Shown: positions 49,181-59,211, counted from the first letter of the stretch. The stretch: 64,000 nt of DNA from JAGVSZ01 sp963747775 (GCA_963747775.1 CAVVGT010000006.1:1-64000); one strand, 5' to 3'. Notes: a model not told the origin generated them from the sequence alone. Made by a program: numbers and translations.

Positions 49181-49725
49181 AGCCATTGCCTCCTGACGAG
49201 CGGCGCCAGCGCGTAGCCGCCGATGAACACCGCGATCATGAACGTCCAGCTGCCGACGTTGAGGAGCGCGCCGCCGGTCAGCGCCTGGCCGCTGGTGCAG
49301 CCGCTGGCGAGCTTCGCGCCGAAGGCCATGGTTGCGCCACCGACGAAAGCGAGGGCGAGGCGTGCCGCAGTCGACGCGCGCGGACCGTGCTCGACCACGA
49401 ACGCGCTGCGGCCCGCGAGCCAGCCCGAGACCGCCGCACCGGTGAAGCTGCCGATGGTCAGGAACACGAGGAAGACGGCAAGCGGCCGGCCTTCGTTCCA
49501 GTACCCCGAGTGCACGGCGTTCGACGTGACGTAGTCGGGCGAGACGAACGACATCAGCCAAACGAGGAGCGCCGAGAACGCGCCGCTCGCGCCGAGGCCG
49601 CGGCCCATGACGACGAAGGTCGCGAGCAGCACGAGGCCGATCCCGACGCCCGCGAGGTACGGGTTCATGTAGGGCGCGCCGGGGCGCCGGGCGGCGGCGC
49701 TCACGGTGGCGGCATTCTCAGACAT
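49177..49725 (-). CDS. YeeE/YedE-type sulfur transporter subunit A
   Basis: 182 residues. YMNPYLAGVGIGLVLLATFV opens the membrane part, and FGAKLASGCTSGQALTGGAL contains the conserved CTSGQ motif thought to pass the sulfur anion. ATG at 49725 with GGAGG upstream was chosen over 49752. It is coupled to subunit B and follows the rhodanese genes, so the pair probably moves thiosulfate or sulfane sulfur. Confidence 0.85.
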   Translation of the reverse strand: MSENAATVSAAARRPGAPYMNPYLAGVGIGLVLLATFVVMGRGLGASGAFSALLVWLMSFVSPDYVTSNAVHSGYWNEGRPLAVFLVFLTIGSFTGAAVSGWLAGRSAFVVEHGPRASTAARLALAFVGGATMAFGAKLASGCTSGQALTGGALLNVGSWTFMIAVFIGGYALAPLVRRQWL

Positions 49726-49756
49726 GGGTCGGTCCTCCACGGTTCCAGACATCAGA

Positions 49757-51135
49757 TCACTTGGGCGTGATCTTGAAGTTGCCGTCCTTCTCGACGTCGA
49801 TTTCCTCGTTCAGGAAGCCGGCCTTGTAGCCCGCGTCCTTCAGCTTGTGGTAGCGCCATCTCGGCGCGGATGCCCGTGCTGCAGTGGGCGACGATGCGCT
49901 TGTCCTTCGGCAGTTCGGCCATGCGCGCGGCGAGCTCTTCGTCGGGAATCAGCACCGCGCCCTTGATCATGCCGGCGTTGGCTTCGTCCGGGTTGCGCAC
50001 GTCGAGGATCAGCACGTCGACCGGCGTATTGCGCGCGAGCTTGGTGAACTCGTCGATCGAGATCGAGCCCGGCCGCGGCTTGCGGCGCGTAGGCGACCTT
50101 GCGTCAGCGCGGGCACGCCGGACTCGATCGCGTAGCCCGGCCGCCTGCCATCCCAGCAGCCCGCCGGCCATGACCTGAACGTTGCTCTGGCCGGACTTGA
50201 TCAGTTCGCGCGCCGCCGCGACCGCCTCGGAACCGCCGCGACCGTCGTAGACGATGATCGGCGCCTGCAGCTTCGCCGGCGGGAACGACTTCAGCTCGCC
50301 CTTCACGGTCGCGGCCGGCATGCCGACCGCGCCCTTGATGTGCCCGCTCTTCGCCTCGTCGGCCGAGCGCACGTCGAGGATGATCGCCGGGATGTCCTTG
50401 TCGACGTACGCCGCCTTGACGAACTCCGGCCGCGTCGACAGGTAGTCACGTGGTCTGCCATTCGGGAACGCCCTCGTGATAGACCTTCGTGTTCTTGTAG
50501 CCGAGCGCGATGGCCTTGCGCTGCGACAGCGGGCTCATCTGGCAGGTCACGCCCTGGCAGAAGAACACCAGCTGCGCGTTCTTGTCGGCCGGCAGGCGGT
50601 TGACCACCTTGTCCCAGGTCGGGATACGGCACGTTGACGCGCCCGGGATGCGTGCCCTGCTGGAAGCGCGGCAGCGGGCGCGAGTCGATCAGCATGAAGC
50701 TGCCGGTGCCCTGGTCGACGAGCTTCTTCACGAACGCGTAGTCGACCAGGTCTTCCTTGGCGACCTTGACCGGGCCCTTGAAGCGGATCTCGGTGGCCCA
50801 CTTCTGGCCGTCCTTCTCGACATAGCGATGCGCGCCTCATGCCCCTTGCGCACGTCGCGCATGTGCTCGGGCGTCTTGGCGACGCCAGCGTCGACGACCT
50901 TCAGCGTCTTCGGATCGAAGCGGACGATCTCCTTGTGCGTCGTCGATCCCAAGCTGGATCGCCTGCGACTTGAACGCGACGTTCTCGAAGTAGCCCGACA
51001 CCTGGCCCGGGCGCCGACTTGTGGCAGTTGGTGCAGACCTGCGGGCTGGTCGGTTTTCCGGCCGGGGCCGGCGCTTGCGCCGACGCGGCGCCCGCGATGC
51101 CGAGCGCGATGGCGATCAGGAGATTCGGCTTTCAT
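49757..51135 (-). CDS. Exported triple-rhodanese protein with a CxxCH heme motif (many frameshifts)
   Basis: About 450 residues when frames are joined. ATG at 51135 gives MKAES and a signal-like stretch, then QVCTNCHKSAPG, a single c-type heme motif. After a beta-rich region (EIVRFDPKTLKVVDAGVAK) come three rhodanese modules: LIDSRPLPRFQQGTHPG with VFFCQGVTC; IILDVRSADEAKSGHIKGA with VYDGRGGSEA, lacking the loop Cys; and LILDVRNPDEANAGMIKGA with AHCSTGIRAEM. Around ten one-base insertions break the frame. It could carry or transfer sulfane sulfur in the periplasm for the adjacent Psr/Phs-like enzyme. No close family name is known to me. Confidence 0.7.
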
Positions 51136-51225
51136 GTTGTTGCTTCCTTTGAACGATCATTCGTCGGTCCCCGGGCGCGTGAAGGGAGGCGCATGCGGCT
51201 GCAGCCGTCCCGTCGCCGCCCGGAG

Positions 51226-51703
51226 TCACTTCTTGCGCGAGCGGGTAGCCGGCCTTCTTCCAGTCGTCGAACCTCATGACCGACCGCGGTGACGTTGGTG
51301 AAGCCGAGGTCCTGCAGCGTCTTGGCCGCAAGGGTGCAGCGCGCCGCCGGTCTTGCAGTAGAGCGTACATCTGCTTGTTCATGTCCGTCTTGTCGGGGAA
51401 ACCCGACGTGCGTCCCAGATCGTGAACTCGAGCAGCCCGCGCGGCACGTTGACCGCGCCGGGAATGTAACCCGTCGGCGTACTCCTCGGGTTCACGCACG
51501 TCGACGATCAGCCCGGGGCCTTCGCGTCGTAACGCGGTCTTGAAGGTCGCCATGTCGATCGGTCTTGACCTGCTTGCTTCGTGTTGGCGACGAGCTGGCC
51601 TTGACGCTGGCGGGATAGTTCTGCGCGGCCGACGAAGGCCGGGAAACGCACGGCCATGTCCGAGCAGTGCGGCGGCAACGAATGAGACTTCTTGTCTTGT
51701 CAT
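51226..51703 (-). CDS. Exported single-domain rhodanese (frameshifted)
   Basis: About 158 residues. ATG at 51703 (MTRQEVSFVAAALLG) follows AGGAG and opens a signal peptide. The rhodanese domain shows FKTALRREGPGLIVDVREPE, then EYADG, an active-site loop reconstructed as YCKTGGRC, and VMRFDDWKKAGYPLA near the end. Three or more indels break it. Probably a periplasmic sulfurtransferase working with the triple-rhodanese protein downstream. Confidence 0.7.
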
Positions 51704-51774
51704 GGTTGTATTCTCCTCTTTGCAGTTGGATCTGAATGAGACCCTTCTGATTCGCATGCGAAAGTTGCAGCGCG

Positions 51775-52833
51775 CTAAGGCATCGCGGCCTGCACGAACT
51801 GGCTCGCCTGGCCCGGCGTTGACCAGCACCCAGCGCAGCGCGAAGCCGCCGGCGAGCACGAGCACGGCCGGCACGACCGTGTGCGGAATGCGGTGCGACG
51901 AGTTCGAGCGCCTGGAGCACGATCGGCACCAGGATTCCGACGACGACGACGCCGACCCAGAAGATCAGCCCGTACGGACCGCTGAAGAGCAGCCCGGCCG
52001 CCTCGATATGCGACAGCGTCGACGTCGGCAGCGACAGCAGCAGCAGCGCGATCAGCAGCAGTTCGATCGCGCAGGAACGCGACGATCGGCGCGGATGACC
52101 GCGTCGATCGTCCGCTTCTCGGGAGGCTGGGCGCCGAGCGGCTGCATCATCGCCGCGAATGCGCCGCCGATCAGGCCGCGGGGCGCCGGCCGGCCCGGGA
52201 AGACGACCGTGGCCAGATGCACCGCGGCTGCCGCCGCCGACAGTCCGGAGACCAGGAACAGCGCGGCAGGATGGTGGTGTTCCACGAGTGGCCGCGCGAC
52301 CATCGTGTTGAGCAGGATGCCGGTGTAGATGCCGAGCAGCGACGCCGAAGCACGATGTTGGATCCCCAGCCAGCGCCTGCATCAGGCCAGGACGCCCCAC
52401 GATGAAGTCGGAGAGCCTTCTGTAGCAGCGGGACGCGCTCGGCCGAGCCAGGGCCACGACGTCCGGCAGCCGGATCAGCGCCGATACCAGCAGCACGCCG
52501 TAGACGACGAGCAGGACCCACGAGCCCCAGGACATCGGCGACATCGGCTCGAACGTGATGTAGACGGCCCACACGTAGAGCGGGTGCGCCAGGTCGAGCA
52601 GCAGCGCCAGCATGCCGACGTTGAGCAGCATGAAGCCGAGCAGCGGCGTCTGGATCGAGAAGAACGACTTCGTGTCCTCGCCCTTGGCGGTGCGCAGCAT
52701 CGCGATGCCCGCGAGGATCATCATGCCGGCGACCATGCCGCCGACGAACAGGTAGAGCGGGATCTCCCAGCCCCAGACGTGCAGGCTCGGGTCGATGCCA
52801 CGGGTTGTGGCGTGTCGTCGTGAGTTCGAGCAT
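51775..52833 (-). CDS. NrfD/PsrC-type membrane subunit (frameshifted)
   Basis: About 350 residues with eight or more membrane helices: MLELTTTRHNP, then MVAGMMILAGIAMLRTAKGE, LLGFMLLNVGMLALLLDLAH, FEPMSPMSWGSWVLLVVYGV and, after indels, IELLLIALLLLSLPTSTLSH and GLIFWVGVVVVGILVPIVLQ. PMSWGSW is an NrfD/PsrC signature. It passes electrons between quinol and the FeS subunit upstream. The stop at 51775 ends QFVQAAMP. Confidence 0.85.
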
Positions 52834-52844
52834 GGCGCGCTCCC

Positions 52845-53387
52845 TTACGTCAGGTAGAAGACCCGCGGCCGCGTTCCGGCCTCGGGCAGCAGCGTGTGCC
52901 ACTTGCGGGTGCGCAGCAGCGTGGCGCACGCTGCTCTTCGGATCGTCCAGGTCGCCGAAGTGCATGCAGTGCGTCGGGCACACCGAGACGCACGCCGGGT
53001 CCTTGCCGTCCTTGACGCGGTGATCGCAGAACGTGCACTTGTCGACGTAGCCCTTCGGGTGGACGAAGCGCGCGCCGTACGGGCACGCCGCGATGCACGC
53101 CTTGCAGCCGATGCAGCGGTTGGCCGTGACCTTGCACCGTATGCCGAAGTCCGAGACGTGGCTCGCGCCGGTCGGGCAGCAGGTCACGCACGGCGGGTTG
53201 TCGCAGTGGTTGCAGCGCTCCGAGCGGATCTCCATCGACAGGTTCGGGAAGGTCGCCCCGCACCTCGGTCGTGATCCAGTCGCGGCTGAAGCCGATCGGC
53301 AACGTCGTTCTCCGTTTCGCAGGCGACCACGCAGTCCATGCAGCCGACGCACTTGCGGGTGTCGATCACCATTCCGAAGCGCGCCAT
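52845..53387 (-). CDS. 4Fe-4S ferredoxin-type electron transfer subunit (frameshifted)
   Basis: About 180 residues with four cluster motifs: KCVGCMDCVVACETEND, ERCNHCDNPPCVTCCP, RCIGCKACIAACPYGARF and CTFCDHRV with DPACVSVCP. This is the PsrB/PhsB/DmsB type that wires a molybdoenzyme to an NrfD-type membrane subunit. ATG at 53387 lies one base from the stop of the catalytic gene. At least two indels break the frame. Confidence 0.9.
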
Positions 53388-53388
53388 C

Positions 53389-55598
53389 TCAGGCCTCCTT
53401 CACGAAGGTCACGAAGTTCGAGTGGATGCTGGTGCCGCCCATCAGCGGGTCGGTCTCGTACTTCGTGTTGAGCTGCGCGGCGCTTGCGCCCGCTGGTAGG
53501 CGCTGCTTGGCCATCGTGTTGCGCTGACCGAAGCCGTACACCATGTAGACGGTGTCCGGGCGGATGCGCTGCGTGGCCTTGACGCTGGATCCGGTTCGTC
53601 TCGACGCCGTCCTGGTTCTTGAGCTTCACGTACTGCGCCGGTCTTCAGCCCGAGCTTGCGCGGCCGTCGCGGCGTTGACCCAGATCTCGTTCTCGCGCAT
53701 CAGGCCGGTGAGGAGCGGGTTCGACTGCGTGCGGCTGAAGGTGTGCACCGGCGCGCGCCCGTGATCAGGCGGAAGTAACCCTCGGGCGCTTCGGCGTGCT
53801 TCGTGTACTTCGGCACCGGGTCGAAGCCTTTCTTCGCCAGCTGATCGGACCAGAACTCGACCTTGCCCGACGGCGTGTCGAACGCTGAGCTCGAGACCTT
53901 CCTCGACGGTGATCGGCTTCTTGCCGCCCATGATCACGCCCTTCGGCTTCGAGTTTCGCGAAGCTGAAGCCCGCCTTTCTCGACGCGGAAGGCGAGGTAC
54001 TCCTCGATGTCCTTGAACGGCATGCACTCGGGAATGCCGAGCCGGCCGGCCAGTTCCTTCGCGATCCACCAGCCGGGCTTCTGTTCGGCCGGTGCGCTCG
54101 ACCACCGGCTGCCGCAGCGACATCCAGCCGCGGCGCCCCCAGCCGACCAGCAGCTCGTCGTAGCGCTCGAGGAACACGATCTCGGGCAGCACGACGTCGG
54201 CATAACCGGCGATCTCGCTCGGCATCGTGTCGATGACGACGAGCAGGTCGAGCGCCTGGATCGCCTTCAGCGTCTCGGCTTCGTTCGGCAGCGCGTTCAT
54301 GATGTTCGTCGAGTAGACGATCCAGCCCTTGATCGGATACGGCTTGCCGCTGAGCGTCGCGTCGCGGATGCCGGTGGTGACCGCTTCGTCGGCGAACGGA
54401 TAGCGCTCGGCCGTCCGGGTTGTCGGCCATCGGCTTGTCCGACTTCGGGTACTTCGGCAGCGGGTAGGACGGCGACCTTCATGCCGGTCTGGATGAAGAG
54501 GCCGCCCTTGCGCCCCCAGTTACCCAGGAGCGCGTTGAGCAGCGCGATCGCGCGACTGCGCTGCGTGTCGTCGCCGTACCAGTTGACGCGGCGTCCCGGG
54601 TGGATGATCGTTGCCGGCCGGTGCGCCGAAAACTCGAGCGCCGTGACGCGGATCAGGCCCGCGTCGACCCCGGTCTCCTGCGCCGCCCAGTCGACGCTGT
54701 ACTGCTTGATTTCCGCAGCGAACTTGTCGAAGCCGTGGCCGTACCTCTCGACGAACGCCCTGTCGTAGCGTCCCTCGGTGACGAGCAGGTTCATCCAGGC
54801 GAGGAGGAGGGCGAGGTCGGTGCCGGGCTTGATCGGGAGCCAGTGCTTCGCCTTGCTCGCGGCGACCGAGAACCGCGGGTCGACGACGATGATCGGGATG
54901 CGCCGCTCGATCGCCTCCGCGAACTCCTGCACCTGCGAGTTGTGCATGTTCTCGCCGAGGTGGGAGCCGACGAGGACCAGGCAGTCGGTGTTTCGGATGT
55001 CGGTCGGCTCGGGCGACCCGAGGCCGCTCCCGAAGGTCAGCGTGAAGCCCACGTCGCGCGGACCGCGGCACTGGGCGAACGATGGGCCGGCGATGTTGGT
55101 GCAGCCGTAGCTCTTGAGCACGTGCAGGAGGAAGCGCGCGCCGACACCGTGGTTGAACATCGCGATCGACTCGGCGCCATGCTGCGTCTTGATTGCTTTC
55201 ATCTTGTCGGCGATGTACGTGAAGGCCTCGTCCCACGTGACGGCCTTCCACTGCTCCTTGCCGCGATCGCCGACGCGGATCAGCGGCTTCTGGAGCCGAT
55301 CGGTGTCGTAGTGCGCGCCCACCGCGCCGGTGCCGCGCGGACAGAGACGCCCGCGGCTCTGCGGGTCGAGCGGGTTGCCTTCGAACTTCCACAGCTTGCC
55401 GTCGCGGACGTGCGCGATCCCGCCGCAGCGCCAGAAGCACATTTCGCAGAAGGTGGGGATCTCGACCACCCCTTTCGCGGCCGGGGCGCTCTGGGCGATC
55501 GCGCGAGGCGCGAGACCGTGAATGCCGACCGCCGCGGCGCCGAACGTGCCTGCGGTGATCTTGAGAAATCGCCTGCGTGAAAGCGGTATGGGGTCCAT
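53389..55598 (-). CDS. Tat-exported molybdopterin oxidoreductase, PsrA/PhsA-like (frameshifted 3' half)
   Basis: About 735 residues. The Tat signal SRRRFLKITAGTFGAAAVG is followed by the FeS motif CEMCFWRCGG...RLCPRGTG, then Mo-bisPGD blocks TDCLVLVGSHLGENMHNSQV and IIVVDPRFSVAASKAKHWL. SFAQCRGPRDVG probably holds the Cys ligand to Mo seen in the Psr/Phs group. The first ~380 residues are clean; the 3' part needs ten or so indel corrections. With its FeS and NrfD partners this is a periplasmic polysulfide, thiosulfate or tetrathionate-type enzyme. Direction (reduction or oxidation) cannot be read from sequence. Confidence 0.85.
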
Positions 55599-55664
55599 GG
55601 CCCGTTCGTCTCGAAGGACCCGGTTCGCGCCGCAATTCGCGATCGTGGCCGGGTACTTAAGCAA

Positions 55665-55705
55665 ATGCTAATGGACGCGCCCGACGACCCCTTGATCTAG
55701 CGCAA
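55665..55705 (-). promoter_or_regulatory. FNR-type box and class II promoter of the psr-like operon
   Basis: On the minus strand TTGCGCTAGATCAA (55705-55692) matches the FNR/FixK pattern TTG(A/C)-N8-TCAA, followed by a -10-like TAGCAT (55670-55665). The centre of the box is about 41 bases before the expected start, the same spacing as the box at 48286. The operon start codon is at 55598. Confidence 0.5.
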
Positions 55706-55722
55706 TCGTGACGGTTCGAGGG

Positions 55723-57384
55723 CTAACGGAGCGTGCGAAGGTCGACGTCCGCGCGGCGCCAGACGGCCCGGAAGCGCTCGTCCAGGTCACGTGCTTCGTC
55801 GGTGCGGCCCTGCTTCGCGAGCGCCTGCGAAAGCCCGTAGAGCGACCAGCCGTTCTCCGGATAGTGCGCGAGATCCCGCCGGTACACGCTCTCGGCCTCG
55901 TCGGCGCGTCCCGCCTTGAGGAGCGCCGCGCCCAACGCGTGCCGCGTCGGTGCGAGCCACAAATGCGGCTCGTCGGCGGCGAGCCCGTCCTCGATCGCGA
56001 CCGCTCCCTCGAGCAGCTTCACCGCAACCAGCGGCTTCTTGTCCGCGGCGGCGAGCTCGGCGCGCAACGTCAGCGTCGCGATGCCGATCAGGCTCGACGC
56101 GAGGTTGATGTTCTTGACCTTCACGTCCTTCAGCGTCGGATCGGCGGCGACCTTCTCCAGAGCATCCAGCTCCTTGCGAGCCTCGCGCGCCTTGCCCGTG
56201 CGTGCGAACGCCACGCCGCGCGCGAAATGCCAGACCGCGAGCGGATAGGGCGCGTCAGTGTCGGGCGGCAGCGTCGCTTTGAGGATCTCGTCCCAGCGCG
56301 CGAAGCGTACCAACGCGTAAGACTCGAGCGCGAAATAGTGCTGCAGCGTGCCCTCGCGCAAGCTCGGCTGCGGCCCGCACGCGACCCGGTACGCCGCTCG
56401 CGCCGCGTCGATGGCCGCGTGGCTCCGGCCCTCCATCGCCGCCACGGCCCATAGAAAGTGGTGGTTATGTGCGGCGTAGCCGACGAGATACTTGTTCTGC
56501 GCCTGGACCTGCGCGAGATAGCGCTCGTCCGCTTTGATCGAGCGCTCGCTCACGGCCGTCGCATCGGCGTACCTCCCTACGCGCATGTAGATGTGCGCGG
56601 GCATGTGGGTGAGATGCCCCGAGCCGGGCACGAGCGTCTCGAGCTTCGAGGCGCTGGGCAGGGCGGCCTCCGGCGTTGCCGACGACTCCATCAGGTGGAT
56701 CCAGTAGTGGTTCGCGCCGGGATGGTCGGGCGCGGCCTTCAGCGCCGCCGCGAGCAGCGTCTCGGTCCCGGGGGTCCATGGCTTCGCCGTCCCATCCTTC
56801 TCCCACCAGTCGTAGGCGTGCAGGTTGAGCTGCGCCTCGGCCGCAAGCGTCAGGACGTCGGCGTCGCGGGGAGTGCTTTTGGCCAGCGCGCGCATCCGAG
56901 CGGCGTAACGCTCATCGTCGACGACGCCTTGCTTGGGATGCCGTACGGCGAGCGCTGCGATCAATCCGCGCTGCCGAGGCGATGTGTTGACCGACAGCGC
57001 TTCCGCGCGCCGGACCGCGGTCTGCACGCGCCCGGCGTCGGCCTTGTTCATGTCGGCGTTGATCGTGGGTCCGAGCGACCATGCGAGCCCCCAGAAGCAG
57101 ATTGCGCACTTCGGGTCGGCGCGCGTGGCCGCCTCGAACGACCGCACTGCCTCGGCGGAGTTGAAGCCCCACGCGAGCACCATGCCCTGATCGAAATACC
57201 GCTGGGCGAGCGGGGACGATGCGCCGGTGGCGTGCGTGTACGTTCCCATGCCGTCGAGCAGCGGCGCGCCCTCGCGCGTCTGCGCGACCGCGCTGAGGGA
57301 AAGCGCGCCGCAGGCGAACGCGACCGAGGCGAGCGCAAGCCCGGCGCGCGCGCGGAGATTCGTCGGTAGGCGTCGTCGCTGCAA
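55723..57384 (-). CDS. Secreted tetratricopeptide-repeat protein
   Basis: 553 residues with a signal peptide (cut near AVA-QT, residue 35). Repeating helices such as AQRYFDQGMVLAWGFNSAEA, then VRSFEAATRADPKCAICFWGL, and GAALLKAGRADEAESVYRRD are TPR units. GTYTHATGASSPLAQRYFDQ and CAICFWGLAWSLGPTINADM occur in a widespread family of periplasmic TPR proteins with unknown function. It is upstream of and in line with the psr-like operon, but the FNR-type box lies between them. Confidence 0.7.
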   Translation of the reverse strand: MQRRRLPTNLRARAGLALASVAFACGALSLSAVAQTREGAPLLDGMGTYTHATGASSPLAQRYFDQGMVLAWGFNSAEAVRSFEAATRADPKCAICFWGLAWSLGPTINADMNKADAGRVQTAVRRAEALSVNTSPRQRGLIAALAVRHPKQGVVDDERYAARMRALAKSTPRDADVLTLAAEAQLNLHAYDWWEKDGTAKPWTPGTETLLAAALKAAPDHPGANHYWIHLMESSATPEAALPSASKLETLVPGSGHLTHMPAHIYMRVGRYADATAVSERSIKADERYLAQVQAQNKYLVGYAAHNHHFLWAVAAMEGRSHAAIDAARAAYRVACGPQPSLREGTLQHYFALESYALVRFARWDEILKATLPPDTDAPYPLAVWHFARGVAFARTGKAREARKELDALEKVAADPTLKDVKVKNINLASSLIGIATLTLRAELAAADKKPLVAVKLLEGAVAIEDGLAADEPHLWLAPTRHALGAALLKAGRADEAESVYRRDLAHYPENGWSLYGLSQALAKQGRTDEARDLDERFRAVWRRADVDLRTLR

Positions 57385-57475
57385 AGCGATCGAAGGATAG
57401 CAGCCTGCTGCGCGGCGGCGGGCGCGCGGCTAGACTGTGCGCCCTCGGGCCACTTGCCCGCTCACGGGAGAAAGC

Positions 57476-58216
57476 ATGAAGCACGTCCTCTTCGCACTGG
57501 CCCTCGCTACGGGCGTCGTCCACGCCGACGAGATCCGGGTGCTGAGCGGGGGCGCCGCGCAATCGCCGCTGCAGGCGGCGTTACCGGCGTTCGAGGCCCG
57601 CTCCGCGCACAAGGTCGCGATCGCGTTCGCGCCCGCCGGCGAGATCGCGAAGCGCGTCGCCGCGGGCGAGATCTACGAGCTCCTGATCCTGCCGGACGAG
57701 AACGTCGACGCCTACGAGAAGCAGGGCAAGGTCGTGCCGGGCAGCCGCGCGCCGCTCGGCAAGGTGGGCATCGGCGTGGCGGTGAACGAGCGCGCGAGCG
57801 CACCGGACATCTCGACGCCCGAGGCGTTCAAGCGGGCGCTGCTCGCCGCGAAGTCGATCGTGTACATCGACCCGGCGCGTGGCACGAGCGGCAAGCATTT
57901 CGCCGGCGTGCTGCAGCAGCTCGGGATCGCGGGCGAGGTCAATGCCAAGGCGACGCTCGGCTCCGGCGGCTACGTGGTGGCGCCGGTCGGGAAGGGCGAG
58001 ATCGAGCTCGGCGTGCACCAGATCACCGAGATCCTGCCGGTCCCGGGCGTGAAGCTCGTCGGTCCGCTGCCGCCGGCGCTGCAGAAGTGGACGATCTACA
58101 CCGCGGTCGCGATGCCCGGCGCGAAGTCGCCCGATGCGGCCCGCGCGCTGGTGGCGTTCCTCAGGAGTCCCGAGGCGAGCGCGATCTTCGCGCCGAGAGG
58201 CTTTTCCGCACCCTAG
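57476..58216 (+). CDS. ModA-like extracellular solute-binding protein
   Basis: 246 residues. A signal peptide (MKHVLFALALATGVVHA) precedes EIRVLSGGAAQSPLQAALPA, YELLILPDENVDAYEKQGKV and a C-terminus ending APRGFSAP, the pattern of molybdate/tungstate-type binding proteins (SBP_bac_11). GGGAG lies before the ATG at 57476. No permease or ATPase partner is adjacent, so it is an orphan. A molybdoenzyme operon nearby makes molybdate a reasonable but unproven ligand. Its end overlaps the convergent ATPase gene by four bases. Confidence 0.75.
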   Translation: MKHVLFALALATGVVHADEIRVLSGGAAQSPLQAALPAFEARSAHKVAIAFAPAGEIAKRVAAGEIYELLILPDENVDAYEKQGKVVPGSRAPLGKVGIGVAVNERASAPDISTPEAFKRALLAAKSIVYIDPARGTSGKHFAGVLQQLGIAGEVNAKATLGSGGYVVAPVGKGEIELGVHQITEILPVPGVKLVGPLPPALQKWTIYTAVAMPGAKSPDAARALVAFLRSPEASAIFAPRGFSAP

Positions 58217-59211
58217 AACCCGATCCGCGGCTTCTTCGCCGCGCGGCCGTCGGCGATGTCGCGCTCCTCGACCTCGTGCCGGCCGTCGATCTTGGCGTTC
58301 CCGAACGCGCCCAGGATCGCGCGGCGCATCTCGCGCGGGCTCAGTCCGGCGAGCCGGTCGAGCACCGCCTCGGCCGGGTGCTCCGGAAACTGCCTGCCCC
58401 AGTCGTGGGCGTTGCGGATCTCGGCATAAATCGACTGCGCGATCTTGATCGCTCCGGCCCGGTCCGGCGCGTCGATCTCGTAGACGTTCATCCGGTTGAG
58501 AATCGGCTCGGGAATGCGCGCTGCGTCGTTCGCGGTCGCGACCCAGAACACGCTGGCGGCGTCGATCGGCAGCTCGACGAACTCGTCGACGAACGCCCGC
58601 GCCGTGTCCTGCTCGAGCAGGGCGTAGAGTGCGCCGAGCGGGTCGTACTGCGTGTCGCCTCCGACCTTGTCGATCTCGTCCACGCAGATCAGCGGGTTCG
58701 CGTACTGCCCGTTCAGGAAGGTCTCGAACACCTTGCCCGGCTTCGAGTTCTTCCACTGCGACGAGGATCCGGAGAGCACCCAGCCCGCGGTGAGCGAGCT
58801 CATCGAGAGGAACCCGAATCCGGTGCCGAGCAGTTCCGAGATGCGACGCGCGAAATGCGTCTTGCCGATTCCGGGGTCACCGAGCAGCAGCATCGGGGTG
58901 AGCTCGAGGGCGTCGGCGGAGGACGCGCACAGCGCGATCTGCTTGCGAATGTCCTCGAGCACCGCACCGAAGTTGGGCAGCTCGTCGAACAGATGGTCCA
59001 TCGCGGGCGGACCGCTCGGCTTCACCGAGAGGCGCGTCCCGCCGGCCTTGAGCATCTTCTCGTAGGTGGACTTCAGCGCGTCGTTCGCGCCTTGCGGCAG
59101 CTCGGCGAGCGCGCGATCGACCGCGTCGACGTCGTAGACGTCCTTGAACCCGGCAATCGGGATGTTCAACGGCTGTCGCACTACCGCAGGGACATTGGCA
59201 GTCGCACGCAT
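58213..59211 (-). CDS. Lon-like AAA ATPase without protease domain
   Basis: 332 residues. Walker A is LLLGDPGIGKTHFARRIS, Walker B is LICVDEIDKVGG, sensor 1 is VFWVATANDAARIPEPILNRM, and the lid has LAGLSPREMRRAILGAFGNA. The ATPase part resembles Lon's, but there is no Ser-Lys protease domain. ATG at 59211 follows AGGAG. Target unknown. Confidence 0.8.
   Translation of the reverse strand: MRATANVPAVVRQPLNIPIAGFKDVYDVDAVDRALAELPQGANDALKSTYEKMLKAGGTRLSVKPSGPPAMDHLFDELPNFGAVLEDIRKQIALCASSADALELTPMLLLGDPGIGKTHFARRISELLGTGFGFLSMSSLTAGWVLSGSSSQWKNSKPGKVFETFLNGQYANPLICVDEIDKVGGDTQYDPLGALYALLEQDTARAFVDEFVELPIDAASVFWVATANDAARIPEPILNRMNVYEIDAPDRAGAIKIAQSIYAEIRNAHDWGRQFPEHPAEAVLDRLAGLSPREMRRAILGAFGNAKIDGRHEVEERDIADGRAAKKPRIGF

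Noticed and set aside
53389..55598. Programmed frameshifting in the molybdoenzyme gene
   Set aside because: There are about ten breaks with no slippery heptamers or shared structure, and they continue into the adjacent genes.
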